Shown: piece by piece, positions 1 to 10,502 of the stretch
Numbering within the stretch: position 1 is the stretch's first letter
How the letters are laid out: each line of letters opens with the position of its first letter
NCBI GenBank assembly: GCA_030144725.1
Contig: JASKMD010000029.1
Location: 6,061,538-6,125,537, forward strand
DNA from: Haematococcus lacustris
Lineage: Eukaryota; Chlorophyta; Chlorophyceae; Chlamydomonadales; Haematococcaceae
Direction of reading: 5' to 3'
Length of the DNA: 64,000 bases
Program-made: the position numbers and the translations under genes
The notes under the pieces: generated by a model
What the model saw: only the letters and a program-made list of their open reading frames with translations
Database searches by the model: none
Told to the model about the DNA's origin: nothing

Positions 1-120
1 CCCGCCCCGCCCCGCCCCGCCCCGCCCCGCCCCGCCCCGCCCCGCCCCGCCCCGCCCCGCCCCGCCCCGCCCCGCCCCGCCCCGCCCCGCCCCGCCCCGC
101 CCCGCCCCGCCCCGCCCCGC
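1..120. repeat. CCCGC pentanucleotide array
   Basis: About 24 uninterrupted copies of a 5-base C-rich unit open the window, so the true array extends further left. The opposite strand is G-rich and could form quadruplexes. No gene is visible in it. Confidence 0.97.
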
Positions 121-432
121 CTGTTTGCCGCATGTAGGAGTGGGAAGGGGTGGAAAGGGGGTGGAAAGGCATTGCGGGGGGTGGTAGGCAGGGAGGGGGG
201 TGGGAGGTGTTGGGAGGGGGGGATGGAGGGCGGGGCTGGGGTTGGGAGGGGTTAGCGGGGTTACCAAACCATACTGGCTTACCAACCCCATATTGGGGAC
301 GCCTAATATTGTAGGGGGTTGAGGGCTGTAGGGGAACATTGGGCGCGAACATTCCGAGGGTTGTGGCTGTGGCTTGCAGTCTATGTACGTACCAACATGG
401 CAAGTTGTTCTACGACCTTGTGGATAGTTCTG
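121..432. other. G-rich stretch without recognisable gene
   Basis: The region carries irregular G-runs (GGGGTGGAAAGG-like) followed by ordinary sequence leading into the transposon fragment at 433. I see no supportable coding exon. Confidence 0.5.
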
Positions 433-1196
433 AGAGGTTGCCGGCACTCCGGTTAGATGGCAACCTGATGCACATCCCAACACGGCCACTCCGCTTGGTT
501 GATGTTACTGAATCCCTGATATGCCCCCGAAGAGGAAACGCAAGCGCCCCGTCTCCCCCGCGCAGAGTGCAACCGGTAAGCCGCAATGCTCAACGAAAGG
601 CTAGGCTACCCCTGGCCCAGCCCCACGACCCCAGGCCCCCCCACGGGGCAGGTGGCTGGACCGGGACACCAACGGGTGCCTGAACATGCAGCGCATTGGG
701 GAGAGCATGCAGCGCCCCCTGAGCTGTGCCAATGGCAGGACCTGGAGGCTCTGCCCACCGTTGGCAAGGAGTATCAGCAGCGCTACAAGCTGGTCAATGA
801 CCGGCTGCCCAAGGTCAGGCAGCGGCTGCACCGGGCTGCAGAGTACCGGCGGGGCATTGATGGCCGGGCCGCAACAATGCATAGGGCCTGGTAGTTTGCA
901 CAGGCTGTTAGCCTTACATAAGCTTAGCCTTACATAAGCTTAGCCTTACATAAGCTTAGCCTTACATAAGCTTAGCCTTACATAAGCTTAGCCTTACATA
1001 AGCTGAGCCTTACATAAGCTTAGCCTTAAGCTGTTAGTTTTGATGAGGTGCCCAGTGGTCTAGGGGGAACGTGCCATCGATGTGGGGTTGGCAGTCATCA
1101 AGGGTGCGATCGAGGACGCTACAACTCGATTGTAGTATCTGAGTGAGATTACCCACAGTCAGACATGTTGTTCCTTGTTATATGAGTTTTGTTTTG
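433..1196 (+). pseudogene. Fanzor-like element, internally deleted copy (type B)
   Basis: A short first exon starts near 522 and reads MPPKRKRKRPVSPAQSATG, a strongly basic NLS-like start, and runs into a CCGGTAAGC splice-donor-like site. Most of the gene is then missing. Near 650 the sequence resumes with RWLDRDTNGCLNMQRIGES, which resembles the RuvC-III motif (RDxNAAxN) of TnpB/Fanzor nucleases. The C-terminal tail (KEYQQRYKLVNDRLPKVRQR...) is in another frame, because one base is missing where other copies have CTGGAGCTG. After the stop come the 16-bp repeats at 905-1030 and a noncoding right end to about 1196. The matching copy at 19494-20270 is inverted. Seen: the motifs and frameshift. 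Inferred: the Fanzor assignment. Confidence 0.62.
905..1030. repeat. 16-bp tandem repeat in transposon right end
   Basis: About seven to eight copies of AGCCTTACATAAGCTT, each ending in the palindrome AAGCTT, follow the stop codon of the Fanzor-like copy. An inverted array with the same unit lies at 19665-19800 in the sister copy, so the array belongs to the element. Confidence 0.9.
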
Positions 1197-1250
1197 TCTG
1201 CCTCAGACCAACAGTACCACAAACATGGTTAAATGCGAGCCTGCTGCCCC

Positions 1251-3894
1251 TTACCCCGCACGAGGTGCTTCTCCTTGGTTCACGAGGCCCTTGATGTACG
1301 AGTCGAGCTGCTTCCCAAAGGCAGCCCGTGAGAAGCGGTCCACGACATGAGCCCTAGCAGCTTCCCCCATGCTGTGCGCTTTAGCCCCACCCTGTGCCAG
1401 CAGCTGGCGAGCTGCACTGGCGAATGCTGAAGGGGTGGGGTCACACAGGAAGCCAGTGACCCCATGCACCACGCTCTCAGTGGGGCCCCCGCTGTTGGCC
1501 GCAAGGACAGGCCTGCCAGCCACCATTGCCTCCAAGGGCACGATGCCAAAGTGCTCATGTTGCGGGGTGTATATGACAGCGGTGCATGCGGCCAGCAGGG
1601 CGGAGCGCTGCTTGTCGGTGAAGGATGGCAGGAAGCGAACCTCCTCCTGCAGGCCCAGCTCCCTCACCTGTGCCAGGGCCAGCAGACAACACTAGTGCGC
1701 TGCAGCCACGCTAATGGTATTCATCTGAACCCCACATTGCCCAATGCCATGTGATGCTGATGACTGGTGACTGGTGTGCTGCACACAGCGCCCGGAGACA
1801 AGGCTGTGCTGTGGACTTGATGAGTGAGGGTGTGACACGCTCACTCTTCCTATCCATGCCAGTTTGAATCTCTGCATGGGTGATGTTTGCTGATGACATG
1901 GTCTGATGGCAGCTTGTGCAGCCAGGCAGCTGACCCACAGCCTGCAAGTCTGCATCACGCCACCCAGGTGCTGCCGTGACTAGCGTTGGCCTATGTGCTA
2001 TGTGACCGCCACTGCCACACAGCCAGTACCCTCACCAGCTGCTGCAGCTCCTCAAAGTGCTCAACGTTCTCCGGCAACCTGGAATCATACCCACCCGCCA
2101 GCACCAGGCGCACCCCTAGGGATGCAGCAGTGGCTGCGTCTGTGGCACTGCTGCTGCTGCTGCTGCTGTCTGACCCTCCTGCATGCAGCTCCTTGAGCGC
2201 CAGGACGGCCAAGTCGATGCCCTTCTTGCGCTCAAACCTGCATTAACTCCAATGCAGCAGCGGGACTCACCTCCTGCTGCATAGCTCCACAGCTCACCCC
2301 TGCAGGCCCAAGCCCAGCCGCACCCACCCGACTCACACAAACCTAAGCTGCTAGGGGTGACATGATGTGTGCGTGTAAGCTCATCCTGATGGTAAGGACA
2401 CTGCACCTGCCAGCCAGCCGCCATGCCATATCAGGGGTGTGGGAGGTGCATGCACTCGGTCACAACAGGTTGGACACCTCAGGGGCTAGGGTTAGCAGGG
2501 TTTACCAAACCCTTCAACTCCTACAAACCTACCAAACCATAACCCGTTGAACAACTCAGCACCCAGCGCCCAGCGGGTGCTGGCGAAGGGGTGCGGCCAC
2601 TCCCTGGGCCTAGGGCCAGACCTGTGGCTCCAGATGTGACACACCTGCTTCCCTGCTGCTGCAGGTGCTGCTGGCCAGGAGGTCAGGAGGCTGCGGCACA
2701 GGGCCCAGCGCCTGTCAGAGCTCAGGACACAGCACAGCGGAGGGCCCCCGCAGCTTATGCTGGGTAGCTGTGCATGACGATGAAGATGGTTAACGTGGCA
2801 TTGCTTCCCATCAGCCACACCCCTGAGTGGCATGGCCGTCACACTTGGCACCCCGAGGGAGTGTGAGGCAGTGCTGGGCCAGCACCCCTTGTTACCTGTT
2901 TATGGACAGCAGCAGGGGGCCCCCCTGGGCCCAGCCAGCCAGCTCAGCCCCCAGCACCTCCCTCCAGCCCGCTTGTGCAGCCAGCAGCGTGCTGGCAGCT
3001 GGAACTGCCACTGCAGGGTACAGCACCTGGGGCCAGGCACCAGTCGGCTGAGCAGCCAGGTATTGGAGGGGCAGGGACCTGGACGGACCATGCTCCGCTA
3101 GATCAAGCCTTACAGCAGAAGAGGAGTGAGGTGTGGGGAGGAACAGCAATTGAGGATCCTGGTTGAAGGTGGGAGGTGGTTCCTTCCCACCTGTGGCTCA
3201 AGCTTTCGCTTAGCTAGCCGCTGAAAGGTGCTGGCAAAGATGCCTGCTGTGAACCTGCTGTTCACAAGCACGAGGTCAGCCTGGCCAGTGGTGTGCTGCT
3301 CCACCCAGTCCAGAGGAGCCCTGGAGCGCAGCACAGCACGGCACAGCACCAGTGGCTGCTGCAGAGCGAGGCATGGTGCAGCGCGCAGGGTGCCCGCACC
3401 TGTACAACCTCTTGATGGCAGACCGACGCTCAGCGAGCAGCATGTCGGGGAAGTGGCAGTAGAACAATATGCGACTGCTGGTCAACAGCTTCAACACGGG
3501 GATGACTGCGGAGACCTGGTCGACAATGATGACGTCGTACTGGACCTGCTCCATAGTGCAAGGCTGCAAGTGAGCTTGGTGTCATTAACACAAACCCACG
3601 ATAAACACAGGCTCGCACCTTGTGCCCCCATGCAATGTGGAGGGCCACCAGGATGCAGCGGATGTATGCACACAATGCCAGGCACCGCCCCAGGATGTGT
3701 CTGGGAAACCAGCTGCCCGCAACAATAACATTGAAGATGCCCGATTGAGTCTCCTCAAAGCATCGCCGTCGGTCGTAGAACGCGGTGAACATGTCGACGC
3801 TGTGACCATGATGCACTAGCTCGACCGCGGCGTCCACGACTAGGCGCTCCGCCCCGCCCAGGCCAAGGTCAGGGTGCAATAAGGCAACTTTCAT
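1251..3894 (-). CDS. ALG2: ALG2 alpha-1,3/1,6-mannosyltransferase
   Basis: This is the GT4-family glycosyltransferase that adds the second and third mannoses to the dolichol-linked precursor of N-glycans on the cytosolic face of the ER. Six exons fit in frame: 3894-3619, 3563-3400, 3320-3191, 3026-2896, 2237-2036 and 1667-1251. They give 439 residues, slightly longer than animal ALG2 (about 416). The N-terminus reads [19 protein letters not shown], the canonical donor-site glycine loop. Later blocks include [40 protein letters not shown] and [11 protein letters not shown]. The final exon holds the EX7E motif EHFGIVPLE and [10 protein letters not shown] serine-rich insert in exon 5 (about 7 Ser) is lineage-specific. 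All splice phases match. The stop lies only about 55 bases from the end of the transposon copy at 433-1196. Confidence 0.93.
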
Positions 3895-4394
3895 TGTTGG
3901 CTGGGTTGGTAGAAATGTCTGTATTCGTAGCCTGGGGAGCCCCTACACCTCTTCACCGAGCCGACTGTTGATACTGTGTCCCTAGCCTCCCAAGGAGTGC
4001 TCGAGCCCTACCCTATGCATGCTCGCGCACGCACACATCCCCTTTGTCACGGGTCAATAGATAGGTTGCTTGATTCAGGGGATGATGCACATGCTATTGC
4101 TGCCGTTGATGCCGCCGTGCCACTTTCGAAACAGGCCCTTGTCGCGCACGCGCATTCACTCTTGGCCTTCACTGCCTGGGTTTAAGCATGTCGGGGCGGG
4201 TTAATGAGCTCCCTTGGGCGCGGCTCCGGCCCGGCTGCACAGCGCCGGATGGTGAGCGCGGCTGGCATGCCTCGGTTGTAGAACCTGATGCATTTGCTTG
4301 TTTGAGCACGTCAGCTCGTTAAGCGGGACTGCTTCGCCTTCCTGCGCACCGGGTGCAGCCACCTGCATGGGTCGAGTGGAGTAACATGGTTGAG
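3895..4394. other. Region upstream of ALG2
   Basis: This 500-base stretch precedes the ALG2 start codon on the minus strand and probably contains its promoter and 5' UTR. No TATA box or coding exon could be identified with confidence. Confidence 0.35.
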
Positions 4395-5790
4395 GGCATA
4401 GTCTAGGTGTCAGGCTGGTATGGGTACTTATCCTCGAAGGTAACTGACTGGACTGTTCTCTTTCCCTTGCACTTGTGCATTTTCACACAACCGTGTATTT
4501 TTTCACGGGATACAGGTTTGGGCGGGCGCCGATCTGAGTTAGTGTTTTGCGGACGGTGGGTGCCGCATACACCTGTTACACCCGTCTGCGTCAAAACTTT
4601 GCTGCAAAGTTCACGGAGATTCGCGCCCCAGACCGTCTCACATTTGCGGGGCCATGGCGGGGGTGACCACCTAAGTTGCTTGAAAAGGCCACCGCCCGTC
4701 GCACTGCGCATCGCGTGATGGCTAAGAAGAAGCACAAGAAGGACCCGGGAAAGAAACAGAAAGGTGCGTGACCCTAGCCGACTGTTGGCTACTGTGGGCT
4801 ACGCGCTGTGTGATAACCCGTCGCTCCTGTTGGTTCCATTGCAGCGTCTCGTTCCTCTCAAGGCAAGCAACGACAGGAGCGTCGGGATGGCTGGACCACG
4901 CGTGGCGCCCCCGCCTTATATGTCCCCGCACTGTTTGTGTCTCCGCCTTGTGTCTTGGCCTGTCAAAATGGCAACTTTATTTGGCTGCAGGTCATTAAGG
5001 TCCCTGAGGGCGCAGTGCTGCTTACCCTCCGGCTGCCGGGCTGAAATCCACTCCCAGCTCCGCGTCATCGCATCATTGCTTGTCTTGCGCATTATTCTGA
5101 CGTGCCTGGTGGGCTACCCTACCCCGGGCTTCCCCAGCGCACCTCAGCCTCCAGCCGTGCAGCCCCCCCAACCCCCTGATGCTCCCCCCCTACCCCCCCT
5201 ACCCCCACGGGCCCCTGCCCAGCCTGCCCCAGCCCAGCCTGCCAGCATGGAGTTTGACATCGACTCTGACTCCGAGTCAGATTGTGACTCTGAGCCAGAG
5301 CCACAATCTGACTCGGAGTCAGAGTCCGAACCTGAGCCAGTCACGCAGCCCCCCCCAAGGCGCTGCAGCGCCCGCCTGGCAGCCCTTGCACCTGCAGCAC
5401 CCACTGGCCCTCCTTTGCCCCTTGACTGCGAGGACCCTGTCATGCTGAGGCAGCTCAAGGACTTCTGCATGTTCTTTGCCAACCCAAACTTCAAGACAGT
5501 CTACAACCAGCTGCAGCGGCGCTTTGTTCGGCACCGCCACCCCATGCTCATGCCAGCCTTGGAGGACCCCAGCAACCAGGTGCTGCTGGCCAAGCTGCAG
5601 GATATTCGCGCACCACCTTCACGCTGGCCAGGGGGTCGTCCTGGGTTTACTCCACACAGCCCAATAACACTGTTTGAGTCGGATCTAGTTCGAGGCTGCT
5701 AGTGGCTGCTAGTGGCTGCTAGTGGGTACTTCTGATCCGGCTCAAATGGAGGCCCTAGTGAGGGACAAAGGGGCTGGTATGGGTACCGGG
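4395..5790 (+). pseudogene. Fanzor-like element copy (type A), N-terminal half plus right end
   Basis: The first exon starts at 4719 with the lysine-rich peptide MAKKKHKKDPGKKQK and ends at a GTGCGT donor. Exon 2 begins after TTCCATTGCAG (about 4843) with ASRSSQGKQRQERRDGW and continues to VIKVPEGAVL, where a small deletion shifts the frame compared with the copy at 20905-22175. Downstream, the frame open to 5702 carries a Pro-rich stretch, an Asp/Ser/Glu repeat (5250-5335) and a helical part around DPVMLRQLKDFCMFF. It then runs straight into the conserved right end (5640-5790). The catalytic half is absent. Upstream, about 150 bases (4513-4668) are present that two other copies lack. Confidence 0.58.
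5250..5335 (+). repeat. GACTCxGAGTC-type acidic Ser/Asp/Glu repeat
   Basis: An imperfect 6- to 12-base repeat encodes DSDSESD-type acidic residues. It also occurs in the sister copy at 21420-21482. It is partly palindromic (GACTC/GAGTC). Confidence 0.8.
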
Positions 5791-6460
5791 GTCTCCGGTG
5801 TCTCTCCTTCGATGACATTATCCAGTTATCTGGAGCATCGGTGGGTTGTTCAAACCCTTGAAAGAAAATGAGATCAGGGAACTAGGTGTTGGCCCGGACA
5901 ACAATCCGACAACAGCCCCTCATGCTAGTCCAAAATCTTGCGGTCTACCAGTCTGCGGTCTACCTGCCGTCCGTCAGGTCCCACAAGGTCTTTTTGGCGA
6001 AATGTACCGAGAGCCATTTGATGCCGCGCTTACACAGCCTAGATCAGCGAGCCTTCCTGATATGCCTACTGCATCAAAGGGCCTGCACGGCCTGGACGCC
6101 CACCAACCCTTGCCAAGTGTCCAGGTGGCAAGGTTACTGTAAATGGCTGCGGCGTTCTTTTTAAAGCGGCTGCCAGTAGGTACGGTCTACAACAGCGCTA
6201 GCGCGGGGGCCGGCGGTTATGTTCGGTAACCGGGTGGCTCGCATCGCGCATCGGGCTGCCGCAGCTCGCTCGTAGCATGCTGAAGCGTTGCACTGGCCCT
6301 CCTCCTCCACCAAATCTAGTCAGGCAGCATGTCCGAAGGAACTGTTTTTTCTGGTCTCTCCTTCGACGACATTATCGAGAGGGCTGATGAACGACGAGAG
6401 CTTCCTATGCTTTCCTTTGCTCCACTATGCTTTCCTCTGCTTTCCTCTGTTTTCCTCTGC
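5791..6460. other. Unassigned sequence between transposons
   Basis: A plus-strand stretch near 5915-6120 has coding-like composition (ORF 5886-6164), and a small open frame starts at 6329 (MSEGTVFSGLSFDDIIERAD). Neither could be tied to a family. At 6410-6466 a TTTCCTCTGC-like tandem repeat forms the target of the hAT insertion. Confidence 0.35.
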
Positions 6461-6468
6461 TTTCCTAT
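6461..6468. repeat. hAT target-site duplication, left
   Basis: The bases TTTCCTAT immediately precede the TAGGGCG terminus. The identical octamer follows the other terminus at 8482-8489, as expected for hAT transposition. Confidence 0.9.
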
Positions 6469-8481
6469 TAGGGCGTGTCCGCTAATATTAGTTCCGAGCC
6501 AAAAGTGGCGTTTTCGCTATTATTAGCGCTCATATTAGCTGATATGAGCCGCGCTATTATTAGCGCTCATATTAGCTGATATGAGCCGCAGTGGTATCAT
6601 ATTTAGGGTGCGGTTTTTCTCATTAGTTCTCATGAGATCTAATATTAGTCAAATGTGTCTCATTAGGTCGCCTCATTAGTCTAATATTAGTCGTGGCTGG
6701 ACAAGGTTCCCACCGGGGTTCGATTCCCGAGGGCCGCAACCTACTTCTATGTTCTATAAAAATAGCTTGCCACCTACATACATCGAAGTATACTCAGCTG
6801 CTCGTGTCCGTCCCCGTGCATGTGCCATTGACAAGCTCATTCGTGCCACACACAAAAAGACATGTGCTCTGTATGTGGGTGAGGTGTTGGCCGATTATCA
6901 GATGGTACTATTGGAAGGGTGGTGGCTTACGCGGTGATGCCATGGGCCACAAGCTCAGAGGGCATTGCAGATGCGCCCTTTGGGATATTTGCATGGATAT
7001 ACACCATCATCTCCGCCTTCTTGATCCCGAGCTGTGCCCGTCCCGCCTCAAAGGTGTCACCCCAGGCTGACCAATTGCGCTCCGCCGCCGCTGTTGTGAT
7101 GTGCATGGACAACAAGCGTGTAGCTGCCTCACTGAACAGAAGGTAGTCCTCTCGGGCAGTGAAAAATTGCTTGTAGATGCTCATTGTCAACCGCGCGGAA
7201 GGGAGTCCGCGAAGTAGTGAGAAACAGCCCGAACCTACGACGTACTGCACGTTGCAGAGCCTCTGGCACTGGCGACCCGCGCTCACTTGGCAGTACTGGG
7301 CCATAGTTGTTCTCTTCAACCCGCCGCTTGTTGGAAGCGCCTCCGCTTTGGGATTTGCAGACATGTTGCCTGCTTGTTTGGCTCAAGTTCGAGACATCAC
7401 GTCCATTGCCGTCTTCCCGCGGGCAAGCCTTGCAATGGGCGTATACCAATCCATCCGAACCGTACTGGAACTCCCAAGTGTCCTTGAACTTGCTAGCCTC
7501 CGCTTTTTTCATCACCACAGACGGCGGGAGCTGTTTCTTATTGTACCATTGTAACAACATCGCAATGTCGCTTGCTAGCCGCGGCCGACCAGCCGGCTAG
7601 CCGGATTGGCCAATGAAAATGTGACGCGCTTGTGGATGCGACCAGTGCGCTGGGGTCGCACGGATACGATCAAACCGTTTTATGTGGAATCAACGCCGAC
7701 TAATAGACGACCTAATAACTAATACGACCGGGACTAATCTAATGAGATTAGTTTTCTCATTAGTCGAGCCAGAACCGCTCCTTACTCATATTAGCTCAAG
7801 CAGCGGCCCGGGGGCGTTGTTAACCGAGAGGTACAGTGTTCAACACCTGCCGGATGCAATATTCACGGCATCTTTGGTGTCTGTTAAGAGATAGCCTTCC
7901 GTGTAACAGTAAGAACTTGTTACCGCAAGATTGCCAGCTGGAAGAAGCCACGTGAGCTGCTGACAATTGATAAAACCTACATGAACATTCTATATTAACA
8001 ACGCAAAAGGGTTGCCCGGTCACTACGGCACTAAGCCACTCCCAACTGCACAACCAGCTCACTCCTAATGTCGTACACGCTGAGCCGCTTGAGCTTCTTG
8101 CCGGGTATCCGACCTGTGATTTGTTCGCGGTCACATGGGGCAGCCCATGGGGGAGCAAAGACTGCAATGGCTTGCGCTGATGGTCAGATAACCCGGACTA
8201 GATTGCAGCTGCCAATGTGGTAAACGCTATTGAAAACGACGCAGTATTGAGAGAGCGTTGAGAGACTTGCATGACCCATGTCGGGGCCCCATGAGTCCAG
8301 GAGGCGGCCATCGACGGCGCATCATCAACCAGGTGCGCAGGGTCGCAGCGCCACCCAGGCGCAGCTAACGCGCTAGAAAGCGAACGAAGGCGCGACAAGT
8401 ATCGGGAGCTAATATGAGCTAATATGGTTGGCTGGCTATTATTTCTAATACTATTATTAGATTAGGGGGGGAACCGCCCTA
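6469..8481 (-). mobile_element. hAT-family DNA transposon, internally deleted
   Basis: The element is 2013 bp. Its termini are TAGGGCGTGTCCGC (left) and, inverted, TAGGGCGGTTCCCC (right), 11 of 14 matching. The flanks are perfect 8-bp duplications TTTCCTAT, the hallmark length for hAT elements. The subterminal regions are AT-rich and packed with ATTAGCTGATATGAGC/CTAATATTAG motifs, including a 33-bp direct duplication at about 6527-6592; these are typical transposase-binding repeats. Inside lies a broken minus-strand transposase (6927-7560). The element is probably non-autonomous. Confidence 0.9.
6927..7560 (-). pseudogene. hAT transposase remnant (BED finger and dimerisation domain)
   Basis: Two overlapping minus-strand frames each hold one end of a hAT transposase. 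The frame 7560-7129 begins with a BED-finger-like block (WEFQYGSDGLVYAHCKAC) and continues to a typical internal hAT stretch (LTTSRTPFRAVDNEHLQAIF). The frame 7364-6927 carries the C-terminal dimerisation signature around RLLSMHITTAAAERNWSAW and KAEMMVYIHAN. A normal hAT transposase is 600-700 residues, so the DDE catalytic core is missing and the two parts are out of frame. Family assignment rests on the dimerisation motif and the 8-bp target duplication. Confidence 0.8.
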
Positions 8482-8489
8482 TTTCCTAT
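8482..8489. repeat. hAT target-site duplication, right
   Basis: TTTCCTAT, identical to 6461-6468. Confidence 0.9.
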
Positions 8490-9181
8490 CCTATCTATTT
8501 TTACTACGCTGACTGCGTCGGCCCATCGCTAAATATGGCCGCCAGTCTGCATCATTTGCGCCGCTGATGAACGCTGGTGGTAGCTTGGAGGTAGCTAGTA
8601 CAATCTCTACGTACTTCGCAGCTTCGAGATTGGTGGTGAGACAGGAGCATGGTTGGTATTTCTGTCAGGTGTTCCCAACATGGGGTTGGCAATGTTCATG
8701 CAAATACTCACTCAATTCTGCACCGTTTTAAATACCGTTTATCACATTGAACTCTGCAAAGCAATGCGCGTCATTTGACCATCAGCGCAGGCCATTGGAG
8801 TCTTTGCTCGCGTACTGCCACATGTGCCCGCGAACAAATCACAGTGGCGAGACGGGTATCCTTGGGACGGTGAGCCACATCCCTGTGGCGCCATCTATCT
8901 GGCGCAGTGAGCGGGTTGTGCACACATGAAATGTCCGGGAAACACCCAACGCGATGCCTGCCGGGCGTGCAAGGCACCTAGACGGGGTGATTGAAACATT
9001 GTTTTGCGCTCGCTTCCGCCGAATACACCTTCTGGGTCGGCGCACACTAAGGTATCACCCGGCTTACACCCCCCCTCCTCCACTGTGTCCTCCACTGTGT
9101 TGCACCCGCTGCACCCACAGGAAAACGGCCACAAAATGTTTGTTCTTGACCCCTTGGCGCGTTTATTACAACAAACCGCAC
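8490..9181. other. Intergenic; contains a diverged dispersed repeat
   Basis: Positions about 8635-8790 resemble 17388-17515: both share CAACATGGGGTTGG-type sequence, a TGCACCGTTTT block and a TCACAT block in the same order. No gene was recognised. Confidence 0.5.
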
Positions 9182-9664
9182 GTTAAACAGCCCAGGCCTC
9201 TGGACCTTTTTCTGAAAACACGTTAAATTCAAAGATTATTTGAACCTTCTTATGAAATTTGCCGGGGTTGGGCAGCAGCTTAGCGACCGCCAACCGCACT
9301 ACGTGCTACGTCGAAGTGCGCTTCAGATTCGGGGCCATCAAGGAGGCGTTGAGGCGCAGTAGCTTGCGCACACACTTTTTTGAGTTACTTGTAATTACTT
9401 TGATTATCTACGAGGACCCCCGCACGTGGGCACCGAAGGACCCTTGCTCGTAGATAAATCGAGTAACTTAAAAAAGTGTGTGCGCAAGCTACTGCGCCTC
9501 AACGCCTCCTTGGTGGCCCCGAACCTGAAGCGCACTTCGACGAGGCACGTAGTGCTGTTGGCGGTCGCTGAGCTGCTGCCCAATCCCGGCAAACTTCATA
9601 AGAACGTTCAAATAATCTTTGAATTTGGCGTTGTTTCAGAAAAAGGTCCTCTATCAGTTTAACA
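9182..9664. mobile_element. Foldback element (long inverted repeat)
   Basis: Two arms of roughly 220 bases (9182-9404 and 9446-9664) are near-perfect reverse complements around a loop of about 40 bases. The outer ends are CGTTAAACAG and, inverted, TGTTAAACTG. Conserved segments include GGACCTTTTTCTGAAA and the block around GCGCAAGCTACTGCGCCTC. No transposase is inside. The transcript would form a long hairpin. Confidence 0.85.
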
Positions 9665-10021
9665 TCTTCAAAGTGACATCATGTTCTCCAAGCAAAATCA
9701 GGGCCACGGGGCTGTGGGGTGGCAGTTGAGCTATGAAACTTTGCACGCAGGTGGATGGCATGTAGGGGGGTGTAACTCTCAGAGGAGCCGAGTCCAAACT
9801 CGGTCATGGTGTGGAGTTGTGGAGTTGTGTGACTGACTGCATGGCTCTGGCCCTGAGATCGGCTAAGGGAGTTGGGGGGTCACAGACAAAAGTGAGCTTT
9901 TGCCTTGTTTGAGTATGAGCGTGTGTAACAATGTCTAAAAGGAGCTTAACCTAGTAAGTAGCATGCTGTAAGTCCGAATGGTCGAGCTGTGGCATTGCCC
10001 TTAAGGTATGGGGAGGAGGTA
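9665..10021. other. Intergenic, no feature recognised
   Basis: This ordinary sequence lies between the foldback element and the LTR element. No coding exon is supported. Confidence 0.4.
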
Positions 10022-10026
10022 GGCTC
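10022..10026. repeat. LTR element target-site duplication, left
   Basis: GGCTC directly precedes the LTR end. The same five bases follow the other LTR at 16319-16323, the standard Ty3 integrase footprint. Confidence 0.9.
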
Positions 10027-10460
10027 TGTAACGGAGCTGAGACCAGGGAGCCTGTAAGGGCGGGAGAACGAGACAGGACCCGGGGTCAGATAGAGTTCTG
10101 AGCCAAGGTTACAACATAGCAGAGATGACCAACAGAGCACGGCTTACCTGTAAGGGCGGGAGAACGAGACAGGACCCGGGGTCAGATAGAGTTCTGAGCC
10201 AAGGTACCTGTCTCTGCCCTCACAGAGCCTTAAGTACTCAAAACCATTCACATTCTTAGTCATCCACGTGTAAAGGGAAAAGGTGTACGTAAACTGTGAA
10301 CTTCTGTGCTCGGTGCATCCGCCTAGGTTCGGAGCACCTTGCACAGAGAACAACAGAAGTATCCACTGTAAGAAAAGAACAAGTACTCAGTTCGCTAAAG
10401 ATCAGACATGCAAGTCAGTTTAAAAGATGCAAGCCGCCCATGCTGCGCATGTCCACTACA
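10027..10460 (-). repeat. 3' LTR
   Basis: The 434-bp repeat begins TGTAG and ends TTACA on the element's strand. It holds an internal 59-bp direct duplication (10051-10109 and 10147-10205, starting CCTGTAAGGGCGGGAG), which is present in both LTRs. Confidence 0.95.
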
Positions 10461-10477
10461 TTCACCCCCCCTGGAAA
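10461..10477 (-). promoter_or_regulatory. Polypurine tract of the LTR element
   Basis: On the minus strand this reads CCAGGGGGGGTGAA and abuts the 3' LTR, the position where plus-strand DNA synthesis is primed. Confidence 0.7.
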
Positions 10478-10502
10478 AAAAGATGTTTAGCCTCTAAACA
10501 TG

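Noticed and set aside
6705..6735. tRNA gene (GGTTCGATTCC T-arm-like box)
   Set aside because: No matching acceptor or anticodon arm upstream; it lies within the hAT subterminal region. At most a B-box relic.
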